Shown here piece after piece: positions 1 through 8,134 of a DNA stretch of 46,026 nucleotides (its first letter is position 1; each line of letters opens with the position of its first letter). The position numbers were made by a program, and so were the translations under genes. The stretch is taken from assembly GCA_019119675.1 (NCBI GenBank), contig DWWO01000027.1, forward strand, positions 1 to 46,026, given 5' to 3'. The stretch comes from Candidatus Mediterraneibacter faecipullorum (GTDB lineage: Bacteria; Bacillota; Clostridia; Lachnospirales; Lachnospiraceae). The notes beneath the pieces are model-generated. The model saw only the letters and a program-made list of their open reading frames with translations, was not told the origin of the DNA and ran no database searches.

Positions 1-38
1 CAAGGTCGGGGTCGCGGGTTCGAACCCCGTCTGTCGCT
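1..38 (+). tRNA. 3' part of a tRNA gene, cut by the window edge
   Basis: The T arm is clear: stem 14-18 pairs with 26-30 around the invariant TTCGAAC loop. Seven bases (31-37) would form the 3' acceptor strand and base 38 the discriminator. CCA does not appear to be encoded. The anticodon lies outside the window or at its first base, so the isotype cannot be read. Confidence 0.75.
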
Positions 39-46
39 CTGAATTA

Positions 47-90
47 AGCACTTGAGATTCCGGAATGGGGTTCAGGTGCTTTTTCTTTTA
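47..90 (+). terminator. Intrinsic terminator after the tRNA
   Basis: The arm at 47-55 pairs with 72-80 (one G-U pair), and an inner ATTCC/GGAAT continues the stem. It is followed by TTTTTCTTTT. It ends the tRNA transcript just before brnQ. Confidence 0.75.
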
Positions 91-124
91 TCAGACAATA
101 CCCGCTGTACAGGAGAATAGGTTC

Positions 125-1465
125 ATGAAAAAGCTGACAATAAGAGAAATCATAGTAGTTGCGAGCATGTTGTTCGGGATGTTCTTTGGAGCGGGAAATC
201 TGATCTTTCCGGTCTCTATGGGACAGCTTTCCGGAAGTAATATGTGGCAGGCAGCAGCAGGATTCCTGATCCCCGGCGTGGGCCTGCCGCTCCTGGGCGT
301 TGCTGCACTGGGGATCAGCCGTCAGGACGGGCTGCTGGAGCTGAGCAGCCGGGTGGGCAGAAGGTACGGCCTTTTCTTCACGTGTGCACTGTATCTGACG
401 ATAGGCCCTTTTTTTGCCATTCCCAGATGTGCCACTGTGTCATACACGGTAGGAGTGGAGGGAATCACGGCAGGTGCTTCCCACACAGCGGGACTTGCGG
501 TCTTTTCGTTTCTTTTTTTTGCGCTTGTCCTGTTTTTCTCGCTGCGGCCGGGGGAGATCATGACATGGATCGGAAAAGTGCTCAATCCTCTGTTCCTTCT
601 CTTTTTGGGGATTCTGCTTGTCAGAGCACTGGCATCGCCGGCAGGAGCGATCCGTGATGTGGCGCCGGAAGGCGGATATGTACATGGCGCTTTCTTTACC
701 GGACTGCTGGAAGGATACAATACAATGGATGTTCTTGCGGGACTTGCATTTGGCATCGTGGTCGTGGATGCTATACGGGGGCTGGGTGCGGAAGAACCGG
801 GAGAGATCGCGAAAAGTACGGTGAAGGCCGGTCTCTTCAGCTCTCTCCTGATGGCACTGATCTATGTGATGGTCACTGTGATGGGCGCGCAGAGCCGGGG
901 AGTATTTCCTGCTTCGGAGAACGGCGGAGAGGCTCTTGCAAAGATTGCCGGTTATTATTTCGGAACAGCCGGAGCGCTGATACTTGCAGTTACAGTTACG
1001 GTAGCATGCTTAAAGACGGCGGTAGGTCTGATCACAAGCTGTGGCAGGACTTTTGTCAAGCTGTTCCCCGGCGGCCCCTCTTACCGGATCTGGGCGGCTG
1101 CATTCTGCGTGCTGTCCTTTCTGATCGCTAATCTGGGGCTCAATACGATCATTGCATATTCCATGCCTGTGCTGATGTTCCTGTATCCGCTGGCGATCGT
1201 GCTTATCGCCCTGACATTTTCAGACCGGCTTTTCCATGGGAAAAAGGGTGTGTATCAGTGTGTGATGGCTTTTACGGCATTTGGAGCTGTTTTTGATTTC
1301 CTGCGTGCGCTCCCGGATGACATCAGTTCGCTGCCGGTGATCGAAAGGATCACGGAGACGGCTGCTTTGCTGCTTCCGTTTTCAGAGCAGGGGTTTGGCT
1401 GGGTATGTCCGGCGCTGGCAGGATTTATCGTCGGATTTTTATGCAGTCATAAATCCGACCTTTGA
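125..1465 (+). CDS. brnQ: Branched-chain amino acid transporter, BrnQ/LIVCS family
   Basis: A 446-residue polytopic membrane protein of the LIVCS family, which couples sodium or proton entry to uptake of leucine, isoleucine and valine. The N-terminus carries the family signature region (MLFGMFFGAGNLIFPVSMG), and about 12 hydrophobic segments follow. The ATG at 125 is preferred over an upstream in-frame codon because AGGAG (111-115) lies 9 bases before it and because the extra upstream residues would be encoded by the tRNA terminator. Length fits the family (about 430-450). Homoserine dehydrogenase follows 85 bases downstream on the same strand. Substrate specificity within branched-chain amino acids is inferred from the family. 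Confidence 0.88.
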   Translation: MKKLTIREIIVVASMLFGMFFGAGNLIFPVSMGQLSGSNMWQAAAGFLIPGVGLPLLGVAALGISRQDGLLELSSRVGRRYGLFFTCALYLTIGPFFAIPRCATVSYTVGVEGITAGASHTAGLAVFSFLFFALVLFFSLRPGEIMTWIGKVLNPLFLLFLGILLVRALASPAGAIRDVAPEGGYVHGAFFTGLLEGYNTMDVLAGLAFGIVVVDAIRGLGAEEPGEIAKSTVKAGLFSSLLMALIYVMVTVMGAQSRGVFPASENGGEALAKIAGYYFGTAGALILAVTVTVACLKTAVGLITSCGRTFVKLFPGGPSYRIWAAAFCVLSFLIANLGLNTIIAYSMPVLMFLYPLAIVLIALTFSDRLFHGKKGVYQCVMAFTAFGAVFDFLRALPDDISSLPVIERITETAALLLPFSEQGFGWVCPALAGFIVGFLCSHKSDL

Positions 1466-1477
1466 TAATGATTTTCA

Positions 1478-1507
1478 TTGCGGTGAACAGTACCGCTATG
1501 CTATACT
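1478..1507 (+). promoter_or_regulatory. Possible SigA promoter for hom
   Basis: TTGCGG (1478-1483), 18 bases, then TATACT (1502-1507), in the 85-base gap between brnQ and hom. The -35 is imperfect, so this is a weak call. Confidence 0.3.
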
Positions 1508-1550
1508 GTGGATACTGAACGGAAACAGGATGCAGAAAAGAGGAGTTTGG

Positions 1551-2828
1551 ATGAAAAAGATCAAGATCGGCCTGCTTGGCCTTGGAACAGTCGGAACCGG
1601 TGTATACAAACTGATCAGGATGCGCTCGGATGTAATGGAACAGACAGTCGGCACGCAGCTGGAGATCAAGAAGATACTTGTCCATAATAAGAATAAAAAA
1701 AGAGAAGGAGTGGACGAAAGTCTGCTGACCGATGACTGGAAAGAAATCCTTGAGGATGAAGAAATCCAGATCATCATTGAAGTGATCGGCGGTATGGAAC
1801 CGGCTAAGACGATGATCATGGAGGCGCTGCGCGCCGGGAAAAATGTAGTCTCTGCCAATAAAGATCTGATCGCAGAGGAGGGAAGGGAGCTGTTCGACGC
1901 TGCCAGGGAACATGGGAAAGATTTCCTTTTTGAGGCTGCAGTGGCAGGCGGTATTCCTATTATCCGTCCTCTGAAACAGTGCCTGGCAGCCAATGAGATT
2001 TCAGACGTGCTTGGCATCGTAAACGGCACGACCAACTATATCCTGACGAAGATGTTTGAGGACGGAATGGAATTCGGTGACGCGTTAAAGCAGGCGCAGG
2101 AGCTGGGATATGCCGAGGCTGATCCCACAGCGGATGTGGAAGGACTTGACGCAGGGCGCAAGGTAGCGATCATGGCATCCATCGCATTTCACTCGAGAGT
2201 CGTGTTTTCGGATGTTTACACAGAAGGCATTACAAAGATCACAGCGGCGGATATTGCCTATGCGAAAGAGTTTGACAGTGTGATCAAGCTGCTCGGTGTC
2301 GCACGTAATGCAGTGGACGGGATTGAAGTGGGCGTATATCCGGTGATGCTGTCAAAGGATCATCCGCTTGCATCTGTAAGAGAGTCTTTCAATGCAGTGT
2401 TTATCCACGGTGATGCGGTGGACGATGCCATGTTCTACGGAAGGGGAGCCGGTGAGATGCCTACAGCCAGCGCGGTGGTCGGAGATGTGATCGACGTGGC
2501 AAGAGATCTTATGTATAATTGTACCGGAAGGATCAGCTGCACCTGTTACCGGCAGATTCCGGTGAAAAATTTTGGAGAGGTTCAGAATAAATTCTTCCTG
2601 CGCATGCAGGTGGAGAACCGTCCGGGTGTGCTGGCCCGGATTGCTCAGGTGTTCGGAGAGCATAAAGTGAGCATAGCAAGAGTTGTCCAGAAAAATGCAC
2701 ATTCGGACCGCGCGGAACTGGTCATCGTGACAGAGAAAGTAAAAGAACGGCATATGAAAGATGCCACAGAGGAACTGAAGCAGATGGAGAGTATCTATGA
2801 GATCAGCAGTGTGATCCGCGAGTATTGA
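1551..2828 (+). CDS. hom: Homoserine dehydrogenase with C-terminal ACT domain
   Basis: A 425-residue enzyme that reduces aspartate semialdehyde to homoserine with NAD(P)H, the branch point toward threonine, methionine and isoleucine. It opens with the Rossmann glycine motif GLLGLGTVGTG (about residues 7-17). The catalytic domain follows, with AAVAGGIPIIRPL and GIVNGTTNYIL, then a C-terminal ACT domain (about 345-425, starting near RMQVENRPGVLARIA) that normally carries threonine feedback control. The start is ATG 1551 with an AGAGGAG-type site 6-12 bases upstream. A longer upstream reading would overlap brnQ in another frame and is rejected. The position beside brnQ and near ilvBN fits amino acid metabolism. 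Confidence 0.93.
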   Translation: MKKIKIGLLGLGTVGTGVYKLIRMRSDVMEQTVGTQLEIKKILVHNKNKKREGVDESLLTDDWKEILEDEEIQIIIEVIGGMEPAKTMIMEALRAGKNVVSANKDLIAEEGRELFDAAREHGKDFLFEAAVAGGIPIIRPLKQCLAANEISDVLGIVNGTTNYILTKMFEDGMEFGDALKQAQELGYAEADPTADVEGLDAGRKVAIMASIAFHSRVVFSDVYTEGITKITAADIAYAKEFDSVIKLLGVARNAVDGIEVGVYPVMLSKDHPLASVRESFNAVFIHGDAVDDAMFYGRGAGEMPTASAVVGDVIDVARDLMYNCTGRISCTCYRQIPVKNFGEVQNKFFLRMQVENRPGVLARIAQVFGEHKVSIARVVQKNAHSDRAELVIVTEKVKERHMKDATEELKQMESIYEISSVIREY

Positions 2829-2928
2829 CAGATCCGGCGCAGCTTTAAGGACGATGCGGGACAAAAACGATGCGTTGATCCGCAGATGTGCTGCCGTAAA
2901 TGAAAAGCAGACAAGGTGAGGTACCCAG

Positions 2929-3363
2929 ATGGAGAAAAGAAGCCAGCCGATCGGATTTCTGATAAAACAGATCAACAATGTATACGAGAAAGATCTTAAT
3001 GAACGGTTAAAGAAGCTCGGTATCACATCATCGCAGTGTGCGGTTCTGGATTATCTTTTCCGTACGAGTAAGGAAGAGGTCAGCCAGCGCGATGTGGAGA
3101 AGAATCTGAATCTCAAAAATCCGACCGTGACAGGGATCCTGAAGCGCCTGGATGAAAAAGGCTATATTCTATGCGTGCCGAATGCGCATGACAGGAGAAA
3201 GAAAAATATTTATCTTACGGAAAAGGCATATGACATCCAGAGGAGAATGGATATTGACCGGAGAAAACTGGATCGGGAGCTGACGCGAGGGATGACCAAA
3301 AGAGAGGTTAATGCATTGAGGAAAAATCTGGAGAAGCTTCTGTATAATATTGCAGATCCATGA
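2929..3363 (+). CDS. MarR-family transcriptional regulator
   Basis: A 144-residue winged-helix protein. The DNA-binding core runs from about residue 33 to 100, with SQRDVEKNLNLKNPTVTGILKRLDEKGYI as recognition region and an HDRRKKNIYLTEKA wing. Flanking helices would form the dimer interface. ATG 2929 has AGGTGAGG 8 bases upstream. The stop lies 14 bases before the thyA start, so the genes are probably co-transcribed. Because a MarR protein (AdcR) controls zinc uptake in streptococci and a Znu-type transporter lies 1.4 kb downstream, I looked for the AdcR histidine cluster; it is absent, with only one His in the protein. The ligand is unknown. Confidence 0.8.
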   Translation: MEKRSQPIGFLIKQINNVYEKDLNERLKKLGITSSQCAVLDYLFRTSKEEVSQRDVEKNLNLKNPTVTGILKRLDEKGYILCVPNAHDRRKKNIYLTEKAYDIQRRMDIDRRKLDRELTRGMTKREVNALRKNLEKLLYNIADP

Positions 3364-3377
3364 TAAAGGAGGAGACT

Positions 3378-4226
3378 ATGAGTTACGCAGATAAAGTGTT
3401 TATCGATATGTGCCGGGATATCATTGATAACGGTACAAGTACAGAAGGGGAGAAGGTGCGCCCGGTATGGGAGGACGGCACTTCCGCTTATACGATCAAG
3501 AAATTCGGAGTCATCAACCGGTATGACCTTTCAAAAGAGTTTCCGGCGCTCACGCTCCGGCGCACGGCTATCAAGAGCTGTGTAGACGAAATGCTGTGGA
3601 TCTGGCAGAAAAAGTCTAACAATGTGCATGAACTGAAAAGCCATATCTGGGACAGCTGGGCGGATGAGACCGGATCGATCGGAAAAGCATACGGCTACCA
3701 GATGGGGGTAAAACATCAGTATAAAGAAGGAATGATGGATCAGACGGACCGTGTGATCTACGATCTGAAGAATAATCCGTACAGCCGGCGTATCATGACG
3801 AACATCTATGTGCATCAGGATCTTCATGAGATGAATCTGTATCCGTGCGCATACAGCATGACTTTTAATGTGACCAAAGAGAAAGACAGTGATGTGCTGA
3901 CCCTGAACGGCATCCTCAACCAGCGCTCGCAGGATGTGCTGACAGCCAACAACTGGAATGTGTGCCAGTATGCGGTACTGCTCCATATGCTGGCCCAGGT
4001 GTGCGGCATGAAGGCAGGGGAGCTGGTCCATGTCATTGCTGACGCACATATTTATGACCGGCATATACCTATGGTTGAGGAACTGATCAAAAGAGAACCA
4101 TATCCGGCACCGGATTTCTGGCTTAACCCTGAGGTGAAAGATTTCTATGAGTTCACTCCGGATGATGTGAGGCTGGATAATTATCAGACACATCCGCAGA
4201 TGAAGGATATTCCCGTTGCGGTATAA
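3378..4226 (+). CDS. thyA: Thymidylate synthase, ThyA type
   Basis: A 282-residue enzyme methylating dUMP to dTMP with methylenetetrahydrofolate. Visible landmarks are the paired arginines of SRRIMTNIYV, the nucleophile cysteine in LYPCAYSMTF, and the folate/dUMP region LNQRSQDVLTANNWNVCQYA with the conserved RSxD. HIYDRHI near residue 230 matches the conserved HxY region. ATG 3378 is chosen because AAAGGAGGAG ends just upstream; an earlier in-frame ATG at 3360 overlaps the MarR stop and has no site of its own. Followed after 43 bases by folA, the usual partner, since ThyA makes the dihydrofolate that DHFR recycles. Confidence 0.93.
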   Translation: MSYADKVFIDMCRDIIDNGTSTEGEKVRPVWEDGTSAYTIKKFGVINRYDLSKEFPALTLRRTAIKSCVDEMLWIWQKKSNNVHELKSHIWDSWADETGSIGKAYGYQMGVKHQYKEGMMDQTDRVIYDLKNNPYSRRIMTNIYVHQDLHEMNLYPCAYSMTFNVTKEKDSDVLTLNGILNQRSQDVLTANNWNVCQYAVLLHMLAQVCGMKAGELVHVIADAHIYDRHIPMVEELIKREPYPAPDFWLNPEVKDFYEFTPDDVRLDNYQTHPQMKDIPVAV

Positions 4227-4269
4227 GTATGGCACCTGAAAAAGATGTAACGCAGAAAGGCAGAGATAT

Positions 4270-4758
4270 ATGAAAGCAATATTAGCAGCAGACAAGAACT
4301 GGGGGATCGGGTACAACAACCATCTGCTCGTGAGCATCCCTTCTGATATGAAATTCTTCCGTCAGACAACTACCGGAAAAGTTGTTGTTATGGGACGAAA
4401 GACACTGGAAAGTTTTCCGAACGGGATGCCGCTGAAAAACCGGACAAATATAGTACTGAGCGGCAATCAGAATTATCAGGTAAAAGATGCTGTTGTTGTC
4501 CATTCTGAAGATGAACTGATGGAGGAACTGGAGAAATATGACACAGACGATATTTTTGTGATCGGCGGAGAGAGTGTCTACCGGATGATGCTGCCACACT
4601 GCGATACCGTTTATGTGACAAAGATCGACCGCGCGTTTCAGGCAGATACGTTCTTCCCGGATCTGGATGAGATGGATGAGTGGGTGATGACAGAAGAAAG
4701 CGAGGAGCAGACCTGTTTTGATCTGGAATTCTGTTTTACAAAATATGAACGCAGATAG
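4270..4758 (+). CDS. folA: Dihydrofolate reductase
   Basis: A 162-residue DHFR, the normal bacterial length, regenerating tetrahydrofolate with NADPH. The N-terminus shows the fold signature: ILAADKNWGIGYNN, the acidic catalytic residue in IPSDMKFFR, the NADPH-binding VVMGRKTLESFP, and a later glycine pair in FVIGGESVYRMML. The start has a modest AAAGGCAGA site. It is paired with thyA upstream. Its last codons overlap the earliest possible start of the metal-binding lipoprotein gene downstream. Confidence 0.95.
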   Translation: MKAILAADKNWGIGYNNHLLVSIPSDMKFFRQTTTGKVVVMGRKTLESFPNGMPLKNRTNIVLSGNQNYQVKDAVVVHSEDELMEELEKYDTDDIFVIGGESVYRMMLPHCDTVYVTKIDRAFQADTFFPDLDEMDEWVMTEESEEQTCFDLEFCFTKYERR

Positions 4759-5857
4759 AAATAGAAGGAAAGAGAGTAGAAGAAATGTGACCTCAGGAGC
4801 AGGGAGCAGATCATTTACTGCCATACTGCTCGCCGGGTGCATGGTATTTATGGCGGCAGGATGCGCGGGAACAGGCGGCAGTATAACAGCGCCCGGCAGT
4901 TCCGGTGATCCGGCAGAAAATGCTGATGTCGGGAAGGTCAGTGTCGTGACAACGATCTTTCCGCCTTACGATTTTGTCCGGCAGATCGCAGGAGATCAGG
5001 CAGATGTTAAAATGCTCCTGAAACCCGGTGAGGAGACTCATTCTTACGAGCCGACACCGCAGGATATCATCGCCATACAGAACAGCGATGTCTTTATTTA
5101 TACCGGAGGGGAAAATGACGTATGGGTGGAAGATATCCTGAGCTCCATGCCGGATTCGGATATGGTGACGCTGCGCCTTGTGGACTGTGTGGATACAGTG
5201 GAAGAGGAACAGGTGGAAGGAATGAAGGGAAGTGCCGGGCACGATCATGATGAAGCGGATTATGACGATGTACACAATAGGCATACGGATGGAGCAGACA
5301 GCGGGGAAGACGCGAAAGAGTCTCCGCACGAGGTGGATGAGCATGTCTGGACATCTCCGGTCAATGCCTCTCTGATCGCGGAACAGATCAAAAATGTTCT
5401 CTCACAGGCAGATCCGGATCATAGTGAGATGTATGCAGAAAACACACTCGCCTATCAGGAACAGCTCTCAGAGCTGGATGGGCAGTTCCGCGAGGTTGTG
5501 GATCATGCAAAGAGGAACATTATGATCTTCGGTGACCGTTTCCCGTTCCGGTATTTTGCCGACGAGTACGGACTGAAATACTATGCGGCGTTTCCTGGAT
5601 GTGCGGGTGATACGGAACCCAGTGCCGCGACCATGGCATTTCTGATCGAGAAGGTGAGAGAAGAGCAGGTGCCGGCAGTCCTGAAGATGGAACTGAGCAA
5701 CGATGACATTGCTAATGCGGTCGCAGAGGCGACGGGAACCGAGGTGAAAGTGCTCTACAGCTGCCACAATCTGTCCGCAGATGATCTTGAAAACGGGGAA
5801 ACATACCTTTCCATGATGCAGAAAAACGTAGAGACTCTGAAGGAGGTACTAAACTGA
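4745..5857 (+). CDS. znuA: Metal (zinc/manganese) ABC transporter substrate-binding lipoprotein
   Basis: About 370 residues of the ZnuA/AdcA/TroA cluster A-1 family. It has a basic N-terminus, a hydrophobic segment and a lipobox ending MAAGC, so it should be anchored outside the membrane. Mature landmarks are VTTIFPPYDFVRQI, the metal-binding histidine in PGEETHSYEPTP, and DEHVWTSPVNA. A His/Asp-rich loop at about 5235-5345 (GHDHDE, HNRHTD) is typical of zinc rather than manganese binders. The start is uncertain: ATG 4745 overlaps folA by 14 bases without a clear ribosome site; GTG 4787 is in frame and also leaves a usable signal peptide. The stop overlaps the ATPase start (TGATG). Confidence 0.85.
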   Translation: MNADRNRRKESRRNVTSGAGSRSFTAILLAGCMVFMAAGCAGTGGSITAPGSSGDPAENADVGKVSVVTTIFPPYDFVRQIAGDQADVKMLLKPGEETHSYEPTPQDIIAIQNSDVFIYTGGENDVWVEDILSSMPDSDMVTLRLVDCVDTVEEEQVEGMKGSAGHDHDEADYDDVHNRHTDGADSGEDAKESPHEVDEHVWTSPVNASLIAEQIKNVLSQADPDHSEMYAENTLAYQEQLSELDGQFREVVDHAKRNIMIFGDRFPFRYFADEYGLKYYAAFPGCAGDTEPSAATMAFLIEKVREEQVPAVLKMELSNDDIANAVAEATGTEVKVLYSCHNLSADDLENGETYLSMMQKNVETLKEVLN

Positions 5858-6576
5858 TGCCCCTGATAAAATGTGAAAATGTCTCCATCGGCTACGAAGG
5901 GCAGACGGTGGTTAAAGATCTGGATTTTGCAATAGAAAAAGGCGATTATCTGTGTATTGTCGGAGAAAACGGTTCCGGCAAAAGTACGCTTGTAAAAAGT
6001 CTTCTCGGACTGAAAAGTGTAGAAAAAGGACGGATCGCCTATGGAGACGGGCTGAAGCAGAACGAGATCGGTTATCTGCCCCAGCAGACAGATGCGCAGA
6101 AGGACTTCCCTGCCAGCGTCTATGAGGTAGTCCTCTCCGGGCGGCTGAACAGCCGTGGTTTCCATCCTTTTTATACTGCGATGGACCGGAAACAGGCGCT
6201 GGAGAAAATGGAACTTCTCGGGATACGGGATCTGGAGCGGCAGTGCTTCCGGGATCTCTCGGGCGGACAGAAGCAGAGGGTACTCCTTGCACGGGCTCTG
6301 TGCGCTACCAAGAGCCTGCTCCTGCTTGACGAGCCGGTGACCGGACTGGATCCTATCGTGACCGGTGAATTCTACGGGCTGATCCGCAGGATCAACCGGG
6401 AGTCGGGCATTGCTGTAGTGATGGTTTCCCATGATATCGAGAGCGCCGTGGAAGATGCGACACATATCCTCCATCTTCAGGAGACAGCCCTTTTCTTCGG
6501 AACGACAGAAGACTACAGGAAGAGCCGGATCGGCAAAACATTTCTGGGAGGTGTGCATGATGGAAATGATCATTGA
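5857..6576 (+). CDS. znuC: Metal ABC transporter ATP-binding protein
   Basis: A 239-residue ABC ATPase of the ZnuC/MntB group. Walker A is GENGSGKSTLVKSLLG, the Q-loop is in IGYLPQQ, the signature is DLSGGQKQRVLLARAL, Walker B is SLLLLDEP, and the switch histidine is in VMVSHD. The start is fused to the lipoprotein stop as TGATG with AAGGAGGTACT upstream, implying translational coupling. The 3' end overlaps the permease by 20 bases. It powers import by the neighbouring permease and lipoprotein. Confidence 0.9.
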   Translation: MPLIKCENVSIGYEGQTVVKDLDFAIEKGDYLCIVGENGSGKSTLVKSLLGLKSVEKGRIAYGDGLKQNEIGYLPQQTDAQKDFPASVYEVVLSGRLNSRGFHPFYTAMDRKQALEKMELLGIRDLERQCFRDLSGGQKQRVLLARALCATKSLLLLDEPVTGLDPIVTGEFYGLIRRINRESGIAVVMVSHDIESAVEDATHILHLQETALFFGTTEDYRKSRIGKTFLGGVHDGNDH

Positions 6577-7381
6577 GATGTTCTCTTATCCTTTCATGGT
6601 GCGCGCCTTTACCGTGGGAGCGCTGGTTGCGCTGTGTTCCGCCCTTCTCGGAGTCAGCCTTGTGCTGAAGAGGTATTCCATGATCGGTGACGGTCTCTCC
6701 CATGTGGGATTTGGTGCCCTTGCGATCGCGGCGTCCCTGAATGTGGCGCCGCTGGCTGTAGCGATCCCGGTCGTTATCGTGGCGGCTGTACTTCTTCTCC
6801 GTATCCGTGGAAACAGCCGGATCAAAGGCGATGCAGCGATCGCGCTGATCTCTACCGGTTCGCTTGCGGTGGGCGTGATGGTGATCTCCATGACGACAGG
6901 GATGAACACGGATGTGTATAACTATATGTTCGGAAGTATTCTTGCCATGAGTGAGGAGGATGTGCGGCTGAGCGTGGTCATGGCAGTGATCGTTCTTGTG
7001 CTGTTTGTGTTTTTTTATCACAAGATCTTCGCCATTACATTTGATGAGACATTTGCGCAGGCAACGGGAGTGAAAGCAGATCTGTATAATACTTTGATCG
7101 CCATACTGACAGCAGTGACGATCGTGCTAGGCATGCGTATGATGGGAGCGCTTCTCATCTCCAGCCTGATCATATTTCCTGCTCTTACATCCATGCGTGT
7201 GTGCAAGACTTTTAAGAGTGTGGTCATCAATTCAGCGCTGATCTCTGTGGTGTGTCTGGTGACGGGGATTACGGTCTCCTATGTGTGGGGCACGCCGGCG
7301 GGGGCCAGTGTGGTCATGGTAAATATCGCGGCTCTGCTGATCTATACCCTGATCGGCCTGATCAGGAACAGAGGAAAATGA
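6557..7381 (+). CDS. znuB: Metal ABC transporter permease, ZnuB family
   Basis: A 274-residue membrane protein of the ABC-3 family. About eight hydrophobic segments are visible, with the conserved early region MIGDGLSHVGFGALA and the later GMRMMGALLISSLIIFPALTS. ATG 6557 (or the adjacent ATG 6560) follows GGGAGGTG at 6546-6553; a longer upstream reading lies inside znuC and is rejected. It completes a three-gene importer in the order lipoprotein, ATPase, permease. The stop overlaps the next gene as ATGA. Zinc is preferred over manganese only because of the His-rich loop in the binding protein. Confidence 0.9.
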   Translation: MMEMIIEMFSYPFMVRAFTVGALVALCSALLGVSLVLKRYSMIGDGLSHVGFGALAIAASLNVAPLAVAIPVVIVAAVLLLRIRGNSRIKGDAAIALISTGSLAVGVMVISMTTGMNTDVYNYMFGSILAMSEEDVRLSVVMAVIVLVLFVFFYHKIFAITFDETFAQATGVKADLYNTLIAILTAVTIVLGMRMMGALLISSLIIFPALTSMRVCKTFKSVVINSALISVVCLVTGITVSYVWGTPAGASVVMVNIAALLIYTLIGLIRNRGK

Positions 7382-8109
7382 TGATGGTAATGGCAGGGAT
7401 TTTCGGCGTCGTTCTGATGGCGGTTTTGGGCACCTATTATTTTCGGAATAAGAAAAGACACAGAAAAACGGCACTTTTCTGTAAGGCACTTGCTACATCT
7501 GTTTCAGGTCTTCTTCTGCTTGGATATCTGTATGGGGCGCGTACAGGGGAATCTGCCGGCGGAGTTCTGTCCGGATGGGCGGACGGAGTGATCCTTGAGG
7601 CCGCATTTGCGGGCACCCTCGCGGCGATCGTATTCTATATGGCTGCGGATGTGCTGCTGGAGTGCAGATTTATATGGGGAGCGGTGTGCTTTGGCATCGG
7701 GCATATATGCATGGCGGCAGGCTTCTTATTAAGCGGAGAGTCTGTGCTGCATCCGGAGAAAAACGGCGGCTATACTGTCGACACCGGCCTGTTCTGTCTG
7801 GCGCTGGCTGTCTTCGCGGCACTCATGGCATCCGCATGCGCAGCACTCCATAGATATTTCCATTCGCTGAAGAAAAAGAAACTGTTTTATCCCCTTCTGG
7901 CTTATGTCCTGATCCTGAGTCTGATGGCAGCCCTTGCCGTGACGGCAGGCGGATTGATCCCGGCGGCGGGCGGTCTTTGTTTTGCGGTATCTGACGTGCT
8001 TCTGGGCAGGAACCGGCTGGGAAAGCGCAGGAGTGCGGTGTGCGGCGCTTTTGTACTGATCCTGTATTATGCGGCGGTGTATCTTTTTGCCATGCGGCTG
8101 TGGATTTGA
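7378..8109 (+). CDS. YhhN-family (lysoplasmalogenase-like) membrane protein
   Basis: About 243 residues with roughly eight hydrophobic segments. I assign it to the YhhN/TMEM86 family from two patterns: FYMAADVLLECRFIWGAVCF followed by GIGHICMAAGF, matching the family's GDxxL and GHxxY regions, and the C-terminal LCFAVSDVLLGRNRL followed by ILYYAAVYLFA. Some family members hydrolyse the vinyl-ether bond of lysoplasmalogens in the membrane. The start is one of ATG 7378, 7381, 7384 or 7390: 7378 overlaps the znuB stop (ATGA), while AGAGGA at 7370 is better spaced for 7384. The family call rests on memory of motifs, so confidence is moderate. Co-directional with the metal transporter, but no functional link is evident. 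Confidence 0.6.
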   Translation: MMMVMAGIFGVVLMAVLGTYYFRNKKRHRKTALFCKALATSVSGLLLLGYLYGARTGESAGGVLSGWADGVILEAAFAGTLAAIVFYMAADVLLECRFIWGAVCFGIGHICMAAGFLLSGESVLHPEKNGGYTVDTGLFCLALAVFAALMASACAALHRYFHSLKKKKLFYPLLAYVLILSLMAALAVTAGGLIPAAGGLCFAVSDVLLGRNRLGKRRSAVCGAFVLILYYAAVYLFAMRLWI

Positions 8110-8134
8110 ATGATAATATTGAAAGGATAAAGAT

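Noticed and set aside
2929-3363. MarR protein as an AdcR-like zinc sensor for the nearby zinc transporter
   Set aside because: AdcR's histidine cluster is missing and thyA-folA intervene, so zinc sensing is not supported.
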